Source of the DNA: Hyalangium versicolor
GTDB lineage: Bacteria; Myxococcota; Myxococcia; Myxococcales; Myxococcaceae
Assembly: GCF_020103695.1 (NCBI RefSeq)
Contig: NZ_JAHXBF010000043.1
Location: 1-64,000 of the forward strand
Length of the DNA: 64,000 bases
Reading direction: 5' to 3'
The position numbers and the translations under genes are program-made. Under the pieces are notes generated by a model, which ran no database searches, was not told the origin of the DNA, and saw only the letters and a program-made list of their open reading frames with translations. Numbering within the stretch: position 1 is the stretch's first letter; each line of letters opens with the position of its first letter. Shown in pieces: positions 52,551-61,857 of the stretch.

Positions 52551-53752
52551 CTACGGGGGAGTGCCCCGCTCGGTGATGATGTCCTCTTCCGCCACCATGG
52601 CGGGCGGTAACTGGCTCTCGTTCGTGGGCCCGAGAACGCCCCGGCTCGTGCTGGCCCCTGCCAGCGAGATCAGAACTTCCTCTAGCGCCTCCTTGGGCCC
52701 GTAGGGTTCTCCCAGCGACGCGAGGCCTGCCCGCAGATCGGCTCCCACGTCAGCCGCCGACTGATAGCGATCCTCCGGGTTCCGCTGGATCAACTTACGG
52801 ACGATGGAGCGGAGCGGATGCGCCAGAGGTTCGGTAATCGCGTCCACGTCCTGCAGGGTGAACGTAGCAGCCCGCAGGATGCAGTCTTCCGCATGGTCCG
52901 GTAGGTCTGCCTCCATGGCCGTGATCGCAGCGTCTAGAACCTGTGCCTTGATCTTCTTCGTTAGAGCCTTCTCCAAGTCGCTGGGCCGTAGGTGGGCCAT
53001 GCTGTAGAGGTGGCGCCATGTGTGGCCAGTTCCAGCAGCACCAACCCCAGCGAGAACAGATCCGAGCGCGGATCAGTCTCCTCGCAGAGCAACGTCTCGG
53101 GAGAGCAATAAAACACGTCGCCTTGAGGGCGCGGCAGCGTCGTTGCTACTCGGCCCGGGAGCAGGGAGCGCGCGCGGGCAAAGTCCGTCAGCATTACCCC
53201 TCCCTCTGGCTCCAGGAAGATGCGGGCAGGGCTCAGGTCCCGATGAACGATGCCCAGCGGGGCGCCATTCTCGTCCTTGCAGGTGTGCGCGTAGTGCAGG
53301 GCACCCGCAGCCTCTGCGCCCACGTAGAGACAGAATGCCGGGGATAGGAACTTCTCGCGCATCTGCGAGTAGGTGATCAGGGAGTTGATCGAGGTGCCCT
53401 CTACACGGTCAGACACGACATACAAAACGCCCTGGACATCATAGGGCCCGAGGATGCGGACGATCCTCAGGTGTTGCAGGTAGGTGGCGAGGTGCGCCTC
53501 TTCACGAAGCCGGGCGCGCATCCTCTCCAGCGTTTCAGGCTCATCTGACGACGTAGGCGGCAAACTGCGGACGATGACCTCCCGCAGGCGCTTCTTCGCT
53601 GTGCGTTCCCAGGCTGGGACGGTCATTTCCCCAAGCCTGGATTGCGCCAACTCTTCGACCAACGGACGCGACAGATCCACCTCATACGAGAGATCGCCAT
53701 GAGAGAAGAGAATCACCCCCGGGACACTCCAGGGCTGCCGAGAAGTAGCCAT
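52551..53752 (-). pseudogene. Ser/Thr protein kinase split by a frameshift
   Basis: Two overlapping frames (53752-52961 and 53000-52551) together make a kinase of about 400 residues. The first has the catalytic loop VHRDLSPARIFL and LTDFARARSLL (DFA for DFG), and VIVRSL at the place of the ATP-binding lysine, where Arg replaces Lys. It runs out of phase at LLELATHG. The second resumes with LYSMAHLRPSDLEKAL and the C-lobe motif LIQRNPEDRYQSA. One base change near 53000-53020 would rejoin them. It is a decaying relative of the kinases at 300 and 54235. Confidence 0.75.
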
Positions 53753-53859
53753 GCGGGATCGACTCCTGGCAGCGCGAGAGGAGGCGCCGCGTATCGGAGC
53801 GAAACACTACCCAGCATGTGCCAGGGGATGGAATGACGTTGAAGGTTGGGAGCGGAGCG

Positions 53860-54230
53860 ATCCTTGGCTACAGCGTCAGCGGAACACCCCAGCAGGCGAA
53901 CCTGGACGCTCGGGGGCTCTACAGGTCCATAGGTCCAGCAGGTGAACCTGGACGCGCAAGGACTGCACCGGGCCCAGCTTCATCTGTCCGACGCGCGCGC
54001 TGCTTGTCCGACGCGCGGAGGCTCCATGGGCCCGCAGGCGAGCCTAGACGCGAGAAGGCTGCACCTAGCCCAGCTCCACCTGTCCGTCGCGAGCGAGCTG
54101 CTTGTCTGACGCGGGCGCGCTGCCTGTCCGACGTGTGGGGGCTCCACGGGCCCAGCAGGCGAGCCTCGACGCGCGAGGGCTGCACCGGGCCCGGCTTCGC
54201 CTATCCAACGCTCGCGTGCTCCACCTAGCC
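53860..54230 (+). repeat. Decayed pentapeptide-like tandem repeats
   Basis: Five to six units of about 60-75 bp, each with CAGGCGAGCCTGGACGCG-like and CTGTCCGACGCGCG-like blocks. Units translate in part as QASLDARGLHRAQLHLSDAR, the A(N/S)LxxxxL pattern of pentapeptide repeats, but phase is lost between units and stops occur. The patch fills the gap between the two kinases. Confidence 0.6.
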
Positions 54231-54234
54231 CGGT

Positions 54235-56238
54235 TCACCTCCACCGCTCAGCGGCCCACGTACTAGACACCTTGTCTCCTATGGCATGGCCGGGCTTCGA
54301 GCCCTCTTTCTTGGGTAGGCCCAAGTCCTCCGAACCATCTACCAGTTCGAGGCAGATCGGCACGGTGCGCCCACCTGGAAGGTGGGCACGGAGGTAACGG
54401 CCATAGATGCGATCTCCCGTCGTCCACAGGTGCCCGTCTAGCCGCATCCCCGCAGGCGCCTTTCCCTCTGGGTCGATCAGCGCACCCGTGACGGGCCCAT
54501 CCTTCCAGACGGGGAAGGGTTGCTCGCGCTGCTCCTCAACGCTCCCCTTGGTCACGTCCAGCAGGATGAAGGGCCCATAGGAGCCCACATCCCAATCTAG
54601 CTCTTGGTCCATTGCCTTGATGGCGTCGTCGGGGCATGGCTCGGGATCCGGGCGCGTCTGCACACCGGGGCAGCCTGCTTGAAACCACGCGACAGAGGCC
54701 ACCAGCAGCGCGCACCTCTCAGCCTTCGAGAGCACTCGCCGACGGCTGGCCTTCTGGACCTGCTGCGGGTTGGGTACGCCGTTGGTGAGCGTCGGGGAGT
54801 TGTCGGGCAGCTTCACGGAAGGGCTCGCCTCCTTCTGGGTAGGGAGAGGCGAGGCTAACTGAGCGGGGCGGCTTGTCGGCTTTTCGGCCAGAGTGCTGGA
54901 GGCTGGGGGTTGATCTGCCGGTGCGCTCCTGGCCACGGGGGGCCGCTCGGGTTGCGCTGGCTTATGGAGCAGGGAAGCGGCCACGACTGCCGCGAAGACG
55001 GAGAGCGCCAGCGGCGCGACGAACACCGGACGCATCCCCGCACGGCGCGGGTTGCCCTGTGCAGCAACCCCCGAAGCATGAAGCACGGGCGCCGCGTCCG
55101 CTGGCCCCACCTGCACCGGAGAAGGCACGGGCGCAACGTCCGCTTGCGCTACCTGCACCGGAATAGGTGCGGGCGCCGCATCCGCTGGCTCTGGAGCTAC
55201 CTGCACCGGGAGCGGATCGGAAGGGATCGGCTTCTCCGGGCCCTCGGGTTCTCGCGCTTCGACTGGTACCGGCTCCCCTTCGGCGGGTTCTCGCGGTAGC
55301 AGCGCGGATGCCGGGTGAATGGGGATCTCGTGCCAATCGGTCCCCTCGCCGCGCACCAAGTCCAGCAGCGGGCGCCGCGCATCCTTGGCCGTCGCGGGCC
55401 GCACTTCCAGGTCGCGACTGATCAGCTTCATCGCGTAGGCGCTCAACTCCACCGGAACGCGCCCCTTGGTTGCCCGGTGCGGGGTGGGAGGGATCACCAA
55501 CAGGCCATTGAGCGAGGGCCGCCCCTCGCTGCGTTCCGGTGTGGGGTCCGTCAGCACGTCGTAGAGGTTGGCTCCGAGCGCGAAAATATCGTCCGTTGCC
55601 TTGAACGTGTAACGGGCCCCGTGCTTGAGGCGGTTTTCATCCCAGAAAGCTTGAGCCTCGGGGCTGCGGTTGCGCGGCGTTCCAGGGGGTAGCGGCCCGT
55701 TCGTCAATTTATCGGCTGTCGCGTAGTCCGCCGCTCCAAAGTCGATGATCACCGGCTCGCCGTCCTTGGTGACCATGATGTTTCTCAGGCTCAAATCCCG
55801 ATGGAACACGTTCTTGGCGTGCATGTACTCCAAGGCGTCAAACAGCTTGAGGAACAGGACGGCGACTTCATGCGGCGTCGGGTTGGTCCGCTCTACCCAG
55901 CGGGCGAGCGTGTAGCCGTCCACGAACTCTAGAACGATGTAGTGGAAGCCTGAGAGCGCACCCGGCCACCGGCCTTGCCCCAGCATGCGGATGATGTGGC
56001 GGTGGCTGAGTTGCTGGAGACATGCTGCCTCGCGACGCGCGCGCGCGTCCGTCTGCTTCGGATCAAGGCTCCGCTCTGTCTGACAGGCCACCTTGAGCGC
56101 GAAACGCTCGCCGTCCTTCTCCACCTCGTAGACGACGGCATACCCGCCCCGTCCGATGCGTCGGACAATGCGCCAGTCGCTCACCATCTGGCCGGGCTTC
56201 AAGTCCAAGGGATCAAAATCCGCGAACATGCTGGGCAC
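54235..56238 (-). CDS. Ser/Thr protein kinase with Pro-rich linker and C-terminal domain
   Basis: 667 residues. The kinase domain has GRGGYAVVY (29-37), K49, HRD 146-148 (VFHRDLSLRN) and DFG 166-168, so all catalytic residues are present. A long repeat-rich Pro/Ala/Val linker follows (about 310-395, PVQVAPEPADAAP units), then one transmembrane helix (404-424). The C-terminal GHLWTTGDRIYGRYLRAHLPG module is shared with the kinase at 300. It starts 13 bp after the DUF2381 gene, and the two form a recurring myxobacterial pair. Confidence 0.9.
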   Translation of the reverse strand: MPSMFADFDPLDLKPGQMVSDWRIVRRIGRGGYAVVYEVEKDGERFALKVACQTERSLDPKQTDARARREAACLQQLSHRHIIRMLGQGRWPGALSGFHYIVLEFVDGYTLARWVERTNPTPHEVAVLFLKLFDALEYMHAKNVFHRDLSLRNIMVTKDGEPVIIDFGAADYATADKLTNGPLPPGTPRNRSPEAQAFWDENRLKHGARYTFKATDDIFALGANLYDVLTDPTPERSEGRPSLNGLLVIPPTPHRATKGRVPVELSAYAMKLISRDLEVRPATAKDARRPLLDLVRGEGTDWHEIPIHPASALLPREPAEGEPVPVEAREPEGPEKPIPSDPLPVQVAPEPADAAPAPIPVQVAQADVAPVPSPVQVGPADAAPVLHASGVAAQGNPRRAGMRPVFVAPLALSVFAAVVAASLLHKPAQPERPPVARSAPADQPPASSTLAEKPTSRPAQLASPLPTQKEASPSVKLPDNSPTLTNGVPNPQQVQKASRRRVLSKAERCALLVASVAWFQAGCPGVQTRPDPEPCPDDAIKAMDQELDWDVGSYGPFILLDVTKGSVEEQREQPFPVWKDGPVTGALIDPEGKAPAGMRLDGHLWTTGDRIYGRYLRAHLPGGRTVPICLELVDGSEDLGLPKKEGSKPGHAIGDKVSSTWAAERWR

Positions 56239-56251
56239 CTTTCGCCAGTGG

Positions 56252-57157
56252 CTACAGCCTCACCTGGGGAACGGACAGACAGCGGCTCCCGTCACCGTTG
56301 CACACCCGCACCGTATGCGGCGCACTCAGCCAGTCTTCGAGTCTCTTACGCTTCGGCATCTCCGCTTCCACGGCCACGATCACCACACCGCCCGGGGGGA
56401 TGGCTGCTTGCTCAGAGAGCACCGCGCGAGCGCGGCGCGGCTCCCCTCCTGCGGGCGTTACTTCGGCCCACGCAGGCGTCCACGGATCTCCCCCGGTGTT
56501 GCTCACTTCGAGGACAACCACGCTCCATGTTGTCCCCCCGAGGCCCCAACACCGAACGGGGCGAAGTTCGCTCCCGCGCGCGTTGAAGCACTCGCGCCTA
56601 AACTCTCTACCCCTCATGCCCTTCTCGTTCACGTAGCCCGCGAGCGCCACGGCTACCGGGCTCAATGCTGCGGGCCGTGCCTTCAACGCCTCCAGTTCCT
56701 TGGCTTGCGCCTCGCACCGCTCGCGCGTGGCGGACAGTTCCACGCGGCACGCCTCGACGGTCTGCTGCGGGCGGCTCACGTTGACCAAGCCATCCGCCGT
56801 GCCCGGCTGCCCAGTCAGCAGGAACACGACACTTGATGGCGAGCCGTCGCGGTAGGTGACTCGCAGCGCGAGCCGTTCGCCAGACCCGAGCGCCACTGCG
56901 GGCGAGAGAGTCACGCCTTGATCACTCACCTCGAATACGGCGAACCGGGCGCGGCCCTCCACCTGGACAGACTCACGCACGATCGGAGCGCCCAACAGGA
57001 TCGCCGTGACGGTGCCAGGCGCGACGTAGATCAGCGGGGACTCGCCGGTTTTGCCTGTGAGCACGACGGAACGCCCAGCGGGGGCGGCCTGTGCCGTCGC
57101 GGTGAGGCCCACCAGCAAAGAAGCGAGCGCAAGACGTGGGGTGAAGGGTCGGAACAA
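56252..57157 (-). CDS. DUF2381 protein
   Basis: 301 residues. A signal peptide (LALASLLVGLTATAQAAP) ends near 24. Beta-rich DUF2381 sequence follows, with FAVFEVSDQGVTLSPAVALGSGERLALRVTYRDG and a central coiled stretch (ACRVELSATRERCEAQAKELEALKA). It then ends in a second beta unit. The family is myxobacterial, secreted, and typically encoded next to a membrane kinase, for which it may be an extracytoplasmic partner or ligand. This is the intact counterpart of the remnant at 96-287. Confidence 0.85.
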   Translation of the reverse strand: MFRPFTPRLALASLLVGLTATAQAAPAGRSVVLTGKTGESPLIYVAPGTVTAILLGAPIVRESVQVEGRARFAVFEVSDQGVTLSPAVALGSGERLALRVTYRDGSPSSVVFLLTGQPGTADGLVNVSRPQQTVEACRVELSATRERCEAQAKELEALKARPAALSPVAVALAGYVNEKGMRGREFRRECFNARGSELRPVRCWGLGGTTWSVVVLEVSNTGGDPWTPAWAEVTPAGGEPRRARAVLSEQAAIPPGGVVIVAVEAEMPKRKRLEDWLSAPHTVRVCNGDGSRCLSVPQVRL

Positions 57158-57528
57158 GGCGGGGGAACCTCCCGGGTAGGCCCCCAGAGTAGCAGACAGG
57201 AGAGTGCCCCCGTGTCGAAGTCAGGCGCCCTCCATGCGCCGGGCGCCCGTGTCCTTTCCGCGCGCCCTTTATGATGGACCCACCGCACACGCCACGGCTC
57301 CCAGCAGGCCCGGCGCGAGAATAGCGCCGCGCTGGTTCCCGGAGCCCTTCGGATTAGCGCTCACCCCCCGCCCTTTCGCGCCGCGCGCCGCGCCCTTTCG
57401 CGCTCCCTTTCGCGCCATTCCGCGCGGCAGTTTCTCGCGCCCTTCCGCGCCCAGCCGTGGAGCATGAGACACAGCAGGCACACGGCGAAATGGCGCCCCG
57501 CTGGCTTCTGGGTGTCCTCTGGATTCGA

Positions 57529-57670
57529 GCCAATCCGCGCGCCGCTCGTCGGACAATCCGCGCGGCAATCCGCGCGTCGCTCGTCAGCCAATCCGCGCAG
57601 CACTCCGCGCGCCGCTCGTCAGCCAATCCAGCGGCAATCCGCGCGCCGCTCGTCGGGCCATTCCGCGCGC
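57529..57670 (+). repeat. GC-rich tandem repeat of about 33-36 bp
   Basis: Four units of the pattern AATCCGCGCGCCGCTCGTC with spacers. The whole stretch 57158-58851 has no convincing gene; it begins with low-complexity CGCGCC/CTTTCGCGC sequence and then this array. Read in frames it gives unrelated Arg/Ala/Ser strings. Confidence 0.55.
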
Positions 57671-57834
57671 CCTGTCCTAGGCGCCGCGCCTTCCAGCAGA
57701 CCCGCCTTGACTGTGGCGCCGCTGTCGTGTCCGGGCGTCCTTTGAACTTCACTTCCGCCGCGCTTGCCCGTCCATGCCAGCGCGAAGGCATCGCACGTCA
57801 CTCCGCCACATCCAGCGAGCGAGCCCCGGCGCGC

Positions 57835-58390
57835 GCTTCACGGGCCCAGCAGGCACGCCTAGACGCGCGGGGGTACCACTGGGCCGGCTGCACCCGTCCG
57901 ACGTGCGAAGGCTCCACGGGCCCAGCAGGCGAGCCTGGAGGTGCGAAGGCTCCACGGGATCCGGCTGCACTTGTCCGACGCACGCGCGCTCCAACAGGCG
58001 AGCCTGGAGGTGCGAGGGCTCTACGAGCCCACTGCACCCGTCCGACGTGCGAAGGATCCACGGGCCCAGCAGGCGAGCCTGGACGCGGGGGACTCCACGG
58101 GCCCACCGCACCTGTCCGACATGCGAGGGCTCCACAGGGCTCAGCAGGCGAGCCTCGATGCGCGAGGGATCTACGGGATCACGGGATCCGGCTGCGCCTG
58201 TCCGACGCACGCACGTTCCAGCAGGCGAGCCTGGACGCAGGGGGCTCCACGAGAGCCCACTGCACCTGTCCGACGCACGCACGTTCCAGCAGGCGAGCCT
58301 CGAGGCGCGAGGGCTCTACGGGATCCGGCTGCACCTGTCCGACGCACGTGCGCTCCAACTGGCCCAGCAGGCAAGCCTCGACCATGACCG
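57835..58390 (+). repeat. Decayed pentapeptide-like tandem repeats, main array
   Basis: About eight units of 66-75 bp with conserved CAGCAGGCGAGCCTGGA and CCTGTCCGACGCACG blocks. In one frame units read QASLEARGLYGIRLHLSDAR, close to a pentapeptide repeat, but units are out of phase with each other, so long frames across the array are meaningless. The sequence 58391-58851 that follows, up to the excisionase gene, shows no gene. Confidence 0.6.
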
Positions 58391-58851
58391 CTGCCGTCGA
58401 TCGGCCCCACCACGCCACGCTCGTCTGGTGTCCGTCCGTGCTCCGCGCGGAAACAGGGAGATTGTAGGCATCTGCTGGGGTTCGTCTGGATACGCCGGAA
58501 ATTGCCTGAATACGCCCAATGTCCAAGCGCGCCGCTCTTGTGCACCTTGAGCGCCATGATTCACGTCACACCAGCCACCCGACAGCAGCCGCGAGGGGCA
58601 TCCTCTCTTCCCACCTGGAAGGGGCGCGCGCGGACCTGTCCAAACCTGCCCAATGATGCCCACCTTTGCCCAGCGCGGCCCGTCGCGTTGCCGGTGCTCG
58701 GACAGGGCACACAGAACCATCAACGACGGGTCAGCCACGGCGATCGCCCTGGGGGGCGCGGGCCCGTGTACAGCACGCTGGGCACTCTCAACAGGACCGC
58801 CCATGCTCCAGCGGCGCGATCCACCGCGTCGATGCAGCAGGGGGAGCAGCC

Positions 58852-59076
58852 ATGAGCGCGCCCTCTATGACTGTGAGCAACGCGCCTGCCTTTCTCACCG
58901 TGGAGGAGGCCGCCGAATTGCTGCGGGTGAACCGGAAAACCCTCTACGAGGCTATCCGGCTCGAACAGGTGCCCGGCGTCGCGCGCCTGGGGCGTATTCT
59001 CCGCATCCATCGGGACACGCTGCTAACATGGAGCCCCGGTAACAGCAGGCCTGCGCTCGGAGACAAGAAGCCATGA
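58852..59076 (+). CDS. xis: Excisionase-like helix-turn-helix protein
   Basis: 74 residues from the ATG at 58852 with a GGGGGAG site. PAFLTVEEAAELLRVNRKTLYEAIRLEQVPG and GRILRIHRDTLLTW form an HTH_17 DNA-binding domain. Its stop overlaps the integrase start (ATGA at 59073-59076), the usual xis-int coupling. It should help direct excision of the island at the att repeats. Confidence 0.85.
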   Translation: MSAPSMTVSNAPAFLTVEEAAELLRVNRKTLYEAIRLEQVPGVARLGRILRIHRDTLLTWSPGNSRPALGDKKP

Positions 59077-60260
59077 GCGTCAGACTGCGGCAGTGGAAGA
59101 CCAAGGAGGGCAAGGTGCAAGAGGCGTGGTGGGTGGACGTCAAGTACCAGCACCCAAGCGGCAGGGTGGAGCGCATCCGCAAGGCTTCGCCCATCAATAC
59201 CCGCAGGGGTGCCGAGGAATACGAGCGTCAGATCCGCCATGCTCTCCTGACCGGCTCCTTCGGAAAGGAGAACAGCGCGGGCCGAGTCCCAACCCTCGGG
59301 GAGTTCGTTCCGCGCTTCCTGACGTACAGCGAGAACAACAACAAGCACTCAAGCGTCGTCACCAAGCGGCAGATCCTGGATGACCACCTGATCCCCGCGT
59401 TCGGCAACATGCCCCTTGATGCCATCGGTCCAGCGGAGATCGAAGACTTCAAGGCGGCCATGCGTAAGAAGCCCTCTGGCGCCAGAGCCCGGAAGGAAGC
59501 CCCCACGCGGGCGGCCCTCCTCAAGCGCAAGGGCTCCGGTGCGGTGAAGTTGCTCTCACTCAAGTCGATCAACAACGTCCTGACCGTGCTGCACAAGTTG
59601 CTGGCACTGGCCCAGGAACAGGGCGTGCTCCAACACGTCCCGCGCGTCAAACTGTTCAAGACGGACAAGCCCGCCTTTGACTTCCTCACCTTCGAGGAAG
59701 CTGAGCAACTGATCAACGCCACTGAACCGGAGTGGCGGACGCTGATCCTCGTAGCGCTCAAGACGGGGCTGCGGCTTGGGGAACTGATCGGGCTCCAGTG
59801 GGCAGACCTGGACTTGCAGCGCGGCAAGATCAACGTGCGCCGGACCATCTGGCGCGGTGTGGTGGGGCTGCCGAAGGGTGGACGGGAAAGAACAGTGGAC
59901 CTGCCCGCGTCGGCTGGCGAAGCACTCAAGGCGCACCGTCACCTGTGCGGCCCTTACGTGTTCTGCCAGCCGGATGGCCAGCCGCTCACCGCTGGGATGC
60001 TCAAGCACCCGCTGCTGCGGGCGCTGCGCATGGCGGGCATCAGCCGTTCAGAGGGCATCATCGGGTGGCACGATCTGCGGCACACCTACGGCAGCCATCT
60101 TGCGATGCGGGGCGTTGCGCTCAAGGTCATTCAGGAGTTGATGGGTCACGCCACCATCGAGATGACCATGAGGTACGCGCACCTGTCGCCCGAGGCGCGG
60201 GAGAGCGCGGTGCAGGAGTTGGATCGTCCCATCCCCCAGCCGCGCGCCGCTCTGGGCTAG
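59073..60260 (+). CDS. int: Tyrosine site-specific integrase, island 2
   Basis: 395 residues. Arm-binding start (VRLRQWKTKEGKVQEAWWVDVKY), core-binding domain (TLGEFVPRFLTYSENN), then catalytic residues Arg in KTGLRLGELIGL (~231), HDLRHTYGSH (~333), GHATIEMTMRYAHLS with the tyrosine near 367. All are in place. It ends 68 bp before the att repeat at 60328. It has about the usual length and no read-through of the att core, unlike the island 1 integrase. Confidence 0.92.
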   Translation: MSVRLRQWKTKEGKVQEAWWVDVKYQHPSGRVERIRKASPINTRRGAEEYERQIRHALLTGSFGKENSAGRVPTLGEFVPRFLTYSENNNKHSSVVTKRQILDDHLIPAFGNMPLDAIGPAEIEDFKAAMRKKPSGARARKEAPTRAALLKRKGSGAVKLLSLKSINNVLTVLHKLLALAQEQGVLQHVPRVKLFKTDKPAFDFLTFEEAEQLINATEPEWRTLILVALKTGLRLGELIGLQWADLDLQRGKINVRRTIWRGVVGLPKGGRERTVDLPASAGEALKAHRHLCGPYVFCQPDGQPLTAGMLKHPLLRALRMAGISRSEGIIGWHDLRHTYGSHLAMRGVALKVIQELMGHATIEMTMRYAHLSPEARESAVQELDRPIPQPRAALG

Positions 60261-60314
60261 AGACGCCAGAGGGGCACACTGAGGTCACATGATGAAAACG
60301 AGGACAAAGAAAAA

Positions 60315-60340
60315 CCCAGCAACCCTGTGAGATTGCTGGG
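60315..60340 (-). terminator. Intrinsic terminator next to the att repeat
   Basis: Read on the minus strand, CCCAGCAA-tctcacaggg-TTGCTGGG followed by TTTTTC. An 8-bp stem with a T-run makes a good terminator for transcription entering from the att core, as expected behind the 3' end of a tRNA or tmRNA gene on the minus strand. Copy 1 at 34286 keeps only the TTGCTGGG arm. Confidence 0.6.
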
Positions 60341-60381
60341 CTTCTCGGGATGGAGGCGGCGGGAATCGAACCCGCCGCCGG
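60328..60381. repeat. Island junction att repeat, copy 3
   Basis: 54 bp identical to 34286-34339, with the shared core at 60351-60375. The body of a tRNA or tmRNA does not follow on the right. Instead TGTAGCAAGG (60398-60407) and the next bases resemble the left end of the island at 34465-34514, suggesting yet another island begins here. Confidence 0.75.
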
Positions 60382-60479
60382 GAACATCCGGCCAGAATGT
60401 AGCAAGGCACGTCGCGGCGGCGGTGGAAGTCTTGGAAGGGGGCAACCCAGCTCAGCCCATATGAGCCTGCGGGAGCCGC

Positions 60480-61799
60480 TCAGTACCCCACGTGCAGGCG
60501 CCCGGGGGGCAGCGCCGCTTCCAGGCGCTTCACCTCCGGCTCGGGGATGCGGTCGAGCCCGAGCTTGAACTGCTTGAGCCGCGCGAGCGGCGCGAGGTCC
60601 TCCGGCAGCGCAACCAGCTCGCCCTGGAAGAAGCCGGCATGCGTCAGCCTCGGCAGCCGGCCGAGCCCGTCCACCAGGGTCTGCACTCGGTCCGGTGTCA
60701 TCTTGTAGAAGCGCCACCACCAGAGCTTCTTCAGTCGCGGCAGCCGGGTCAGCACCTCGGGGAAGCCCTCCAGGGCCATGGCATCGAGGTACAGCTCCTC
60801 CAGCGACTCCAGCTCGCCGAACGCCTCCGGGAGCCGGGCGAGCGCGTTGCAGTACCGAAGGCTCAGCTTCTTCAGCGCAGGGAGGCGGCAAAGCTCCACC
60901 GGCAGGGACTTCAGCGGCAGGCTCTCCAGGCTGAGGCTTCGCAGCCCGCGCAGCTCGCCAATGCGCGGGGAGAGCTCCGCGATGTCGTTGGTGTCCAGTG
61001 TGAGGCCCTCCAGCCCGGTGAGGGAGAAGAGCTCCTCGGGAAGGGCCGTCAGCTTCTTTTGCGCGAGCCCGAGCCGCGGGGCCTTCTCGCCCCGTGCCAC
61101 CTTCTCCCTCACCGCGGCAATGGCCTTCTCCACGGGGCCGAGCCGGGTGTCCGCCAGCACAGGCGTCCCCGCGCGCAGCTTCGCGAGGAGCCCCTTCCGG
61201 TCGAGCGTCGAGTCGGTGACGCCGTCCTCGTCTTCGTCCTCCACGTTGAAGGTGCCCGGCAGGAGCGCCTCGTGCGGCTCCAGGGTCCTGCGCGGCCGTC
61301 CCGTCGCGGTGAGCTTGCTGCCCACGAGCGCGTCCACGTCCAGCGCGCCGTGCACCTCGAGGTGGTGGTGCTCCTCGACGAGCGCACGCGCCCTCAACCC
61401 TCCACCCACGCAGAAGACATCATCCCCGAGCGAATCGCCGAAGAGGAGCCCCCGAATCCGGACGTTGCCCACGATGAACATGGCGGAGAACGTGGCGACG
61501 TTCTCCACCTCCAGGTCTCCCAGCACCACCAGAAGGGTGTGGTCTGCCGCGTGGCCATCCTCCAGCAGCCCCTTCAGCCGGACGCTACCGGAGACGACGA
61601 GCGGCAGCGGGCCGATGACGAGCGAGTCGGCCTCCAAATCGCCCTCATGGAAGAGGACGCCCTGCTCGGTGATGCCCCTCCACCACGAGGCCAGCTTCTC
61701 CCGCAGCTCGGGCGTCGCCACCGCCTCCACGCGAGACCACGCCTCCTGCGCGGAGGCCTCACGCCCCCAGACCTTCACTCCCTCCTGCTTCGGCGCCAT
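60480..61799 (-). CDS. Leucine-rich repeat protein with N-terminal beta-helix
   Basis: 439 residues. The N-terminal half (about 45-175) has a polymer-forming/cytidylyltransferase-like beta-helix with DLEADSLVIGPLPLVVSGSV and LVVLGDLEVENVATFSAMFIVGNVRI. From about 235 six to seven LRR units follow (LTALPEELFSLTGLEGLTLDTNDIAELSP). No signal peptide, so probably cytoplasmic protein-binding. Proteins of this kind are common in myxobacteria as single genes; role unknown. Confidence 0.8.
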   Translation of the reverse strand: MAPKQEGVKVWGREASAQEAWSRVEAVATPELREKLASWWRGITEQGVLFHEGDLEADSLVIGPLPLVVSGSVRLKGLLEDGHAADHTLLVVLGDLEVENVATFSAMFIVGNVRIRGLLFGDSLGDDVFCVGGGLRARALVEEHHHLEVHGALDVDALVGSKLTATGRPRRTLEPHEALLPGTFNVEDEDEDGVTDSTLDRKGLLAKLRAGTPVLADTRLGPVEKAIAAVREKVARGEKAPRLGLAQKKLTALPEELFSLTGLEGLTLDTNDIAELSPRIGELRGLRSLSLESLPLKSLPVELCRLPALKKLSLRYCNALARLPEAFGELESLEELYLDAMALEGFPEVLTRLPRLKKLWWWRFYKMTPDRVQTLVDGLGRLPRLTHAGFFQGELVALPEDLAPLARLKQFKLGLDRIPEPEVKRLEAALPPGRLHVGY

Positions 61800-61857
61800 G
61801 CCCCGGTCCTCCCTTCCTGATGAACATCAGGCCATGAAGACACCGGCGCAACAACCG

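Noticed and set aside
57835..58390. CRISPR array
   Set aside because: Units of 66-75 bp vary along their whole length, with no constant repeat and unique spacer pattern, and no cas genes are present.
57457..58467. 336-residue coding frame through the repeat array
   Set aside because: Its translation changes frame relative to the repeat units, is full of Arg/Pro/Ala strings and has no homologous pattern; it is a by-product of high G+C.
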